DNA from: Methanolinea sp.
GTDB lineage: Archaea > Halobacteriota > Methanomicrobia > Methanomicrobiales > Methanospirillaceae
Length of the DNA: 64,000 nucleotides
Direction: 5' to 3'
Assembly: GCA_029907345.1 (NCBI GenBank)
Contig: JARYMB010000001.1
Span: forward strand, 62,001-126,000
Shown here: positions 58,622-64,000 of the stretch, in pieces
How positions within the stretch are numbered: position 1 is the first letter of the stretch
How the letters are laid out: each line of letters opens with the position of its first letter
Translations under genes and position numbers: made by a program
Notes under the pieces: generated by a model
Told to the model about the DNA's origin: nothing
The model's database searches: none
The model's input: the letters and a program-made list of their open reading frames with translations, nothing else

Positions 58622-58966
58622 TCAGATCTTGAATGAAAACGGGGAAAACAGGTTCCCGGTCCGGGAAAATGAAAATTTCGTACCCGTGTCCTTTGGCACA
58701 AATGTCATCTCCGTTGTCCAGGTCCGGGCACCCGGGTTCACAACCGTCTCCTGGAATGTCCATTCCTGGATCTTCGGGAACCCATCTGTATACGTGATCT
58801 TTTTCACGGACACTGTTTCGTTGATCACGACGTTGCCGGATATACTGGTACTGCTGGATATCAGAGATCCACCAAGGATCTCAGCGGCAACAGGTGAAGC
58901 GAGAACGAGTCCGCACAGTATCACGCAGACTGCTCCAATGAATGGTGTATGATATAAGTCTGGCAT
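58622..58966 (-). CDS. Secreted hypothetical protein
   Basis: Signal peptide-like MPDLYHTPFIGAVCVILCGLVLASPVAA and a beta-rich domain. Confidence 0.65.
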   Translation of the reverse strand: MPDLYHTPFIGAVCVILCGLVLASPVAAEILGGSLISSSTSISGNVVINETVSVKKITYTDGFPKIQEWTFQETVVNPGARTWTTEMTFVPKDTGTKFSFSRTGNLFSPFSFKI

Positions 58967-59054
58967 ATTTTCCTCCGTGTGGCGTGGCGGCTCACGACGG
59001 ACCATGTTCACACTACTGTCGGTCCCCCTTACCTATATCCTTTTTCCCCTGCAC

Positions 59055-60857
59055 TCAGCTCCTCAGGAACAACCCGTCGAGATCCTTTTTCCGGAAAATG
59101 ACCATCGTGGGCCTGCCATGGGGACAGCTGAAGGGGTGAGAGGTCTGGCGGAGCTCGTTGAGGAGGGTTCTGCACTGTTCACGCGAGAGGGGTGTTCCGG
59201 CCTTGATCGCACCCCGGCATGCAACGACTTTCCGGATGGCATCTGCCCGGGAAGGTTCATGCTTCTCATCTCCGGCAAGGATGGCCGAGAGGAGTTCCCT
59301 GACGGCACCGGGGTCAACCTGCCTGCCGAGGACGACAGGTATGGCACGGACAGCATAGGATCCTCCCCCGAACTCTTCGATTGTGAACCCGGCTTCGCCC
59401 AGGACAGGTACAATGTCCGGCAGGATCGATTTCTCACGGGGAGAGAGATCGAGGACAACCGGGACGAGGAGTTCCTGGGACTGAGGCTGCATCGCGTCCC
59501 GGGCAGAAAGCTGGTCAAAAAGTATCCGCTCGTGAGCTGCGTGCTGATCAACGAGGATCAGGTCTTCCCCTCCCCGGAACGAGGCAAGGATATAGGTGTC
59601 GTCCAGCTGCCCGAGAACATCCATTTCATGCAGGAACGCATCCCGGCTGCTCTCCTCCGCATCCTCCCCTACTCCCAGCTCGGACTGTCTCTCCATTCTC
59701 ATCTGCCCTGGAAAGACAGGGCCGCCGGGTTCAGAGACCGTTCCCGGGGAAAAGGAGACGGTATCATAGGCAGTCCCGGGAGAAGGCGGAACGATGGTAC
59801 TCTGCCGGGCTATCCGGGACGCGTCCTCCACTGCAGGGATGAGGACCTCGGATTCGAGGGCAGACTTCACTGCAAGGGAAATCTCCCTCCGGACGTCCTG
59901 TTCCCGGGCGATGCGGACCTCCCTCTTCGTCGGGTGGACGTTGACGTCCACGAGCCCGGGGTCAAGTGATATATCGAGGACTGCCACCGGGAACCGGTCC
60001 GCCGGCAGGAGGGTGCCATATCCCTCCCGGACTGCAAGGGCAAGCGGACGGGACTGGACAGGCCGGTTGTTGACAGATACAAAGATCTGGTAGGGATTCT
60101 GCCGCGAAAAGGCGGGTCGGGACACAACACCTTCCACACGGATGAAACGGCCGGAAAAGTGAACGGAAACAAGTGACTTTTCGCATTCGGTCCCAAAGAG
60201 GTAAAGTACGGCATCCCTGACAGTGCCGCCGGGTGTCGAGACAAGCGTCCTCCTGTTGTGGAGAACCCGGAAGAAGATGCCGGGATGAGAGAGGATGATG
60301 CGTTCCATTGTACCGGTGATGTAGGCCATCTCGGCAGCAAGGGAACGCATGAACTTTTTGCGAACGGGTGTGTTGAAGAACAGGTCGCTGACTTCCACGG
60401 TTGTCCCCGGGGGGCACCCGCATTCCTCCCGCAGAACGAGTTCTCCTCCCTCGTACTGTATCCGGATTCCTGCAAGGGCTTCCTTCCCTGCCCTCGATGT
60501 CAGACAAAGGCGGGAGACGGCGGCAATGCTCGCGAGTGCCTCCCCCCTGAATCCCAGGGAACTGACCGCCGGGAGATCGTCAAGAGAGGTGATCTTGCTT
60601 GTTGCATGCCGTACGCAGGCAAGCTCCGCATCGCGCTGAGTCATCCCGCACCCATCGTCGGTCACCCTGATTCCGGTGATCTTCCCTTCCTTGGAGGTGA
60701 TTTCAACCTCGATCCTCCCCGCACCGGCATCAAGCGCATTTTCCACGAGTTCCTTGACGACGGAAGCCGGTCTTTCAATGACTTCCCCGGCAGATATCCG
60801 GGCTATTGTCTCTTTGTCGAGGAGTCGGATCTTTCCACCGGTCCCCTGCTCGACCAT
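59055..60857 (-). CDS. mutL: DNA mismatch repair protein MutL
   Basis: IRLLDKETIARISAGEVIERPASVVKELVENALDAG; GFRGEALASIAAVS; DQHAAHERILFD; CPHGRP. Confidence 0.97.
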   Translation of the reverse strand: MVEQGTGGKIRLLDKETIARISAGEVIERPASVVKELVENALDAGAGRIEVEITSKEGKITGIRVTDDGCGMTQRDAELACVRHATSKITSLDDLPAVSSLGFRGEALASIAAVSRLCLTSRAGKEALAGIRIQYEGGELVLREECGCPPGTTVEVSDLFFNTPVRKKFMRSLAAEMAYITGTMERIILSHPGIFFRVLHNRRTLVSTPGGTVRDAVLYLFGTECEKSLVSVHFSGRFIRVEGVVSRPAFSRQNPYQIFVSVNNRPVQSRPLALAVREGYGTLLPADRFPVAVLDISLDPGLVDVNVHPTKREVRIAREQDVRREISLAVKSALESEVLIPAVEDASRIARQSTIVPPSPGTAYDTVSFSPGTVSEPGGPVFPGQMRMERQSELGVGEDAEESSRDAFLHEMDVLGQLDDTYILASFRGGEDLILVDQHAAHERILFDQLSARDAMQPQSQELLVPVVLDLSPREKSILPDIVPVLGEAGFTIEEFGGGSYAVRAIPVVLGRQVDPGAVRELLSAILAGDEKHEPSRADAIRKVVACRGAIKAGTPLSREQCRTLLNELRQTSHPFSCPHGRPTMVIFRKKDLDGLFLRS

Positions 60858-60862
60858 CTCTC

Positions 60863-63529
60863 CTACCTCCCGCCCGGGCCGTGGGCCTTCTTCTGGAGCT
60901 CGTAGAGCGTTGAGAGAGCCGAAAGAGGCGTCATATCATCGAGGTTGAGGTTTTTCAGGGTTTCGAGGACCGGATGGGACGCAACTTCCGGCGCAATGTC
61001 CAAAAGGAGCATCTGGGTATACCTCTTTGGTTTTCCCTCCCTTCCTGCACCCGCACCCCGGATCTCCTCCTCGAGGAGTACACGTGCTCTCTCGGTGACC
61101 TGACGTGGTACTCCAGCAAGCGATGCGACGTGAATACCATAGCTCCGGTCCGTTGCACCCGGGATCAGTTTCCTTAAGAAAACAACCTCTTTTCCCGTCT
61201 CCCTGACGGCAAAATGGAAGTTCCTTACCCGCGGAAGCTCGCCCTCCATCGAGACAATCTCGTGGAAATGGGTCGCAAAGAGCGTGCGCGGTCCGTGGGA
61301 CCTGCCACCGTGGAGGTACTCGAGGACGGCACGGGCGATGCAGAGCCCGTCGAGAGTGCTCGTCCCCCTTCCTATCTCGTCGAGAATCACGAGGCTCTTT
61401 TCGGTGACGTTGTTGAGTATGTTGGCAAGTTCAAGCATCTCCACCATGAACGTGCTCTGCCCGCTCGCAAGGTCATCGAATGCACCGACACGGGAAAAGA
61501 CCCTGTCAACGATTCCCACCCGGGCATACTCCGCCGGGACAAAACTCCCCGCCTGGGCCATGATAACGATCAGGGCCGCCGCCCTCATGTAAGTGGACTT
61601 CCCTGACATGTTTGCGCCGGTAATGATCAGGACCTGGTCCCTTTCTCCCGACATCTCGAGGTCGTTGGGCACGAACTTCCCCTGCATTCCCTCTTCCACA
61701 ACGGGATGGCGCCCTCCCCTGATCAGGAGGTGTGTAGAGTTGTCGACCACCGGCCTGCAGTAATTGTTGGACACGGCAACGCTGGCAAGTGAACAAATCA
61801 CGTCGAGGAGGGCAAGACCGCGTGCCGTGGACTGGAGATCCGGGACAGCTGCCTGGAGTTGCCTGACAAGGTCCTGGTAGACCTCCTGTTCGAGAGTCAG
61901 GCGCCGTTCATCGGCGGAGGATATGAGTGCCTCCTTCTCGGCAAGTTCCGGGATCGTGAAACGTTCCCCGGAAGATGTCGTCTGTTTCCTCTGGTAATGG
62001 GGAGGCACGAGGTGGAGGTTTGGCCTGGTAACCTCGATGTAATATCCAAACACCGAGTTATACCCGATTTTCAGGGAACGAATCCCCGTCCTCTCCCTTT
62101 CACGCTGTTGCAAATCCGCAATCCAGTCCCTTCCCGAAGAGGAGATATCCCGGAGCGAATCCAGTTCGGGACAGAAACCGGGACGGATGACCCCCCCATT
62201 CCTCACGCCGGCAGGGGGATCTTCGACAATCGCCCGCCCGATCAGGTCCTTTACCCAGGCAAGATCAGGAATCATCCGGCAGGCAGCGGCAATGAGATCG
62301 GGAGTCCCTTCACCTGCCCCGATGCCGAGGATTTCCGGGATGCGCGGAATGATTTCGAGGGCTTCTGCGGCACTTTTCAGGTCCCGGGGGCCGACATTTC
62401 CAAAGGCAATCCTGCCGGAGATTCTCCCAAGGTCCCCGCAGCGTTTGAGAACCCGGGCAAGTTCCATCCTCGCTGCCGCATTCCTGACCATGAACTCCAC
62501 GGCATCCAGGCGTTCATTGATTGCCTCGCAGGAGAGCAGGGGTGCACACAGCCACTCTCTCATCAGCCGGCTGCCCATCGGTGTGGCCGTCCTGTCGAGA
62601 ACGGATATGAGTGTCCCTTCCTTTCCCGTCCCCCTAATCCCGCGGAGGATCTCAAGATTCCTTTGCGTGACGGCATCGAGGAGACAGAAATCACGGGAAT
62701 GCCGGACCAAAAGGGATGTCACCTGCTTCAGATCCTGCTTCTGCGTCTCCTTTGCATACATGAGGGCAGCTGCCGCTGCAATGACTGCACCGTCCATCCC
62801 AGCAAGACCGAACCCCTCGAGGCTCGAGACTCTCAGGTGATTGCAGAGAAACACCCGTGCGCCTTCAAGATCGAACCATGAGCCCGGTACCCGCGTGACG
62901 GTCAGTCCCGTCCCGGAGAGATGTTCGAGGAGTTCCGGCCGGAGGTTCTCGGGAACGATGCATTCCCGCGGAGCGTAGCGGGCGATTTCATCAGAGACGG
63001 CAGGAATCTCGTTTTCAACCGGGAGGGGCATGCAGAAGAACTCCCCCGTGGTTATATCGAGAAACGCCATTCCGCCGGCCCTCTTCTTTTCCTTCGGCGC
63101 GATGGCCGCAAGATAATTGGCCGCCGGGGATTCGAGGAGTGTTTCGTCCATCACCATGCCCGGGGTGATGACGCGGACCACCTCCCTTTTGACGATACCC
63201 TTCGCTTCGCGGGGATCTTCGACCTGGTCGGCAACGGCAACACGGTAGCCCTTTGCAATCAGCCGCGCGATGTATCCCTCGACAGCATGGCAGGGAACTC
63301 CCGCAAGGGGAACCGGGTTTTTTTCCCTGTCCCTTGACCGGGACGTAAGAACGATATCGAGCTCGCGGGACAGTGTCCGGGCATCCTCGCCAAAAGTTTC
63401 GTAAAAGTCGCCGATATGGAAGAGGAGGATCGTATCAGGGTACCGCGCCTTCAGTTCCTGGTACTGGGCCATCGCCGGTGTCAGCCGTGTACCGGATGTC
63501 TGACCGGGAGACTGATCATCCCTGCTCAT
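60863..63529 (-). CDS. mutS: DNA mismatch repair protein MutS
   Basis: TPAMAQYQELKARYPDTILLFHIGDFYETFGEDA; TGANMSGKSTYMRAAALI; ILDEIGRGTSTLDGLCIA; LFATHFHE. Confidence 0.98.
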   Translation of the reverse strand: MSRDDQSPGQTSGTRLTPAMAQYQELKARYPDTILLFHIGDFYETFGEDARTLSRELDIVLTSRSRDREKNPVPLAGVPCHAVEGYIARLIAKGYRVAVADQVEDPREAKGIVKREVVRVITPGMVMDETLLESPAANYLAAIAPKEKKRAGGMAFLDITTGEFFCMPLPVENEIPAVSDEIARYAPRECIVPENLRPELLEHLSGTGLTVTRVPGSWFDLEGARVFLCNHLRVSSLEGFGLAGMDGAVIAAAAALMYAKETQKQDLKQVTSLLVRHSRDFCLLDAVTQRNLEILRGIRGTGKEGTLISVLDRTATPMGSRLMREWLCAPLLSCEAINERLDAVEFMVRNAAARMELARVLKRCGDLGRISGRIAFGNVGPRDLKSAAEALEIIPRIPEILGIGAGEGTPDLIAAACRMIPDLAWVKDLIGRAIVEDPPAGVRNGGVIRPGFCPELDSLRDISSSGRDWIADLQQRERERTGIRSLKIGYNSVFGYYIEVTRPNLHLVPPHYQRKQTTSSGERFTIPELAEKEALISSADERRLTLEQEVYQDLVRQLQAAVPDLQSTARGLALLDVICSLASVAVSNNYCRPVVDNSTHLLIRGGRHPVVEEGMQGKFVPNDLEMSGERDQVLIITGANMSGKSTYMRAAALIVIMAQAGSFVPAEYARVGIVDRVFSRVGAFDDLASGQSTFMVEMLELANILNNVTEKSLVILDEIGRGTSTLDGLCIARAVLEYLHGGRSHGPRTLFATHFHEIVSMEGELPRVRNFHFAVRETGKEVVFLRKLIPGATDRSYGIHVASLAGVPRQVTERARVLLEEEIRGAGAGREGKPKRYTQMLLLDIAPEVASHPVLETLKNLNLDDMTPLSALSTLYELQKKAHGPGGR

Positions 63530-63666
63530 TACCCATAACTCTCCACGGGCTGGAATGTTATGTGTAACGGTTCCTGAACCCCGGTGACCCGGCGGGTATC
63601 CTCCACCATCCGTTTTAACTCATTGACCCTCCAATCTCCCCGTGTGCGGGTGTGACACAAAAAGAC

Positions 63667-64000
63667 ATGGCAGAAGGAAAAAACCGCAGTCGGGGGGATC
63701 CGGCACCGAACCGGCTCATCAAAGAGGCCTCGCCCTACCTCCGGCAGCATGCCTATGACCCGGTTGACTGGTATCCATGGGGCGACGAGGCATTTTTCCG
63801 TGCGAGGGAAGAAGATAGACCCATTTTTCTCTCTATCGGATACGCCACGTGTCACTGGTGCCACGTGATGCAGAAGGAATCTTTCTCGGATCCTGAAGTT
63901 GGAAGGTTCCTGAACGAAAACTTCGTCTGTATCAAGCTCGACCGCGAGGAGAGACCTGACCTCGACCAGTACTACATGGACGCGTGCATCGCGTTCACCG
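63667..64000 (+). CDS. DUF255 / YyaL-type thioredoxin-domain protein (truncated by window end)
   Basis: [59 protein letters not shown]; open to the window edge. Confidence 0.93.
   Translation, partial: MAEGKNRSRGDPAPNRLIKEASPYLRQHAYDPVDWYPWGDEAFFRAREEDRPIFLSIGYATCHWCHVMQKESFSDPEVGRFLNENFVCIKLDREERPDLDQYYMDACIAFT

Overview
The window reads as a contiguous, gene-dense, GC-rich chromosomal segment of a methanogenic euryarchaeon, probably Methanomicrobiales-like. That placement is an inference from gene content: a DUF2121/Connectase-type protein, DUF2193, DUF2180, an AqpM-like aquaporin, archaeal haem/cobamide genes and split NHEJ genes. From left to right it contains: a GDPD and a small-multidrug-export-type membrane protein; a Connectase-like Ntn-fold protein; a branched-chain amino-acid-type ABC system with two SBP paralogues; a CHASE4 histidine kinase; a thioredoxin-CcdA fusion; a CooS/CooC CO dehydrogenase operon; an AOR operon with its own ferredoxin, MoeB and MoaD; an ABC exporter; MarR plus MATE; a complete four-gene NHEJ operon (PolDom, Ku, ligase, 3'-phosphoesterase); an MFS pump; a PGF-CTERM-like surface protein; a DUF169/radical-SAM pair; an Acr3/permease/thioredoxin/DGC metalloid-thiol cluster; an aquaporin/DUF2180/DUF2193 cluster; an FTR catalytic subunit; an ABC exporter; an HxlR-type regulator with a divergent Cys-rich microprotein; tRNA-Gly(GCC); a long haem/cobamide gene run (hemA to cbiE); a MutY-like gene and a class II photolyase; MutL and MutS; and a truncated DUF255 protein at the right edge. 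The most interesting items are the split archaeal NHEJ operon, a MutY-like protein with no Fe-S cysteines, a shared TTCAAA-N4-TTTGAA palindrome linking the permease operon to the DUF2193 gene, an NPA/NTA aquaporin, several coding regions missed by the ORF track (58-aa Cys-rich protein, 59-aa membrane protein, start-less histidine kinase remnant), and the Connectase homologue. No CRISPR array, transposase or rRNA was recognised. Family assignments come from reading motifs by eye; no database search was run.
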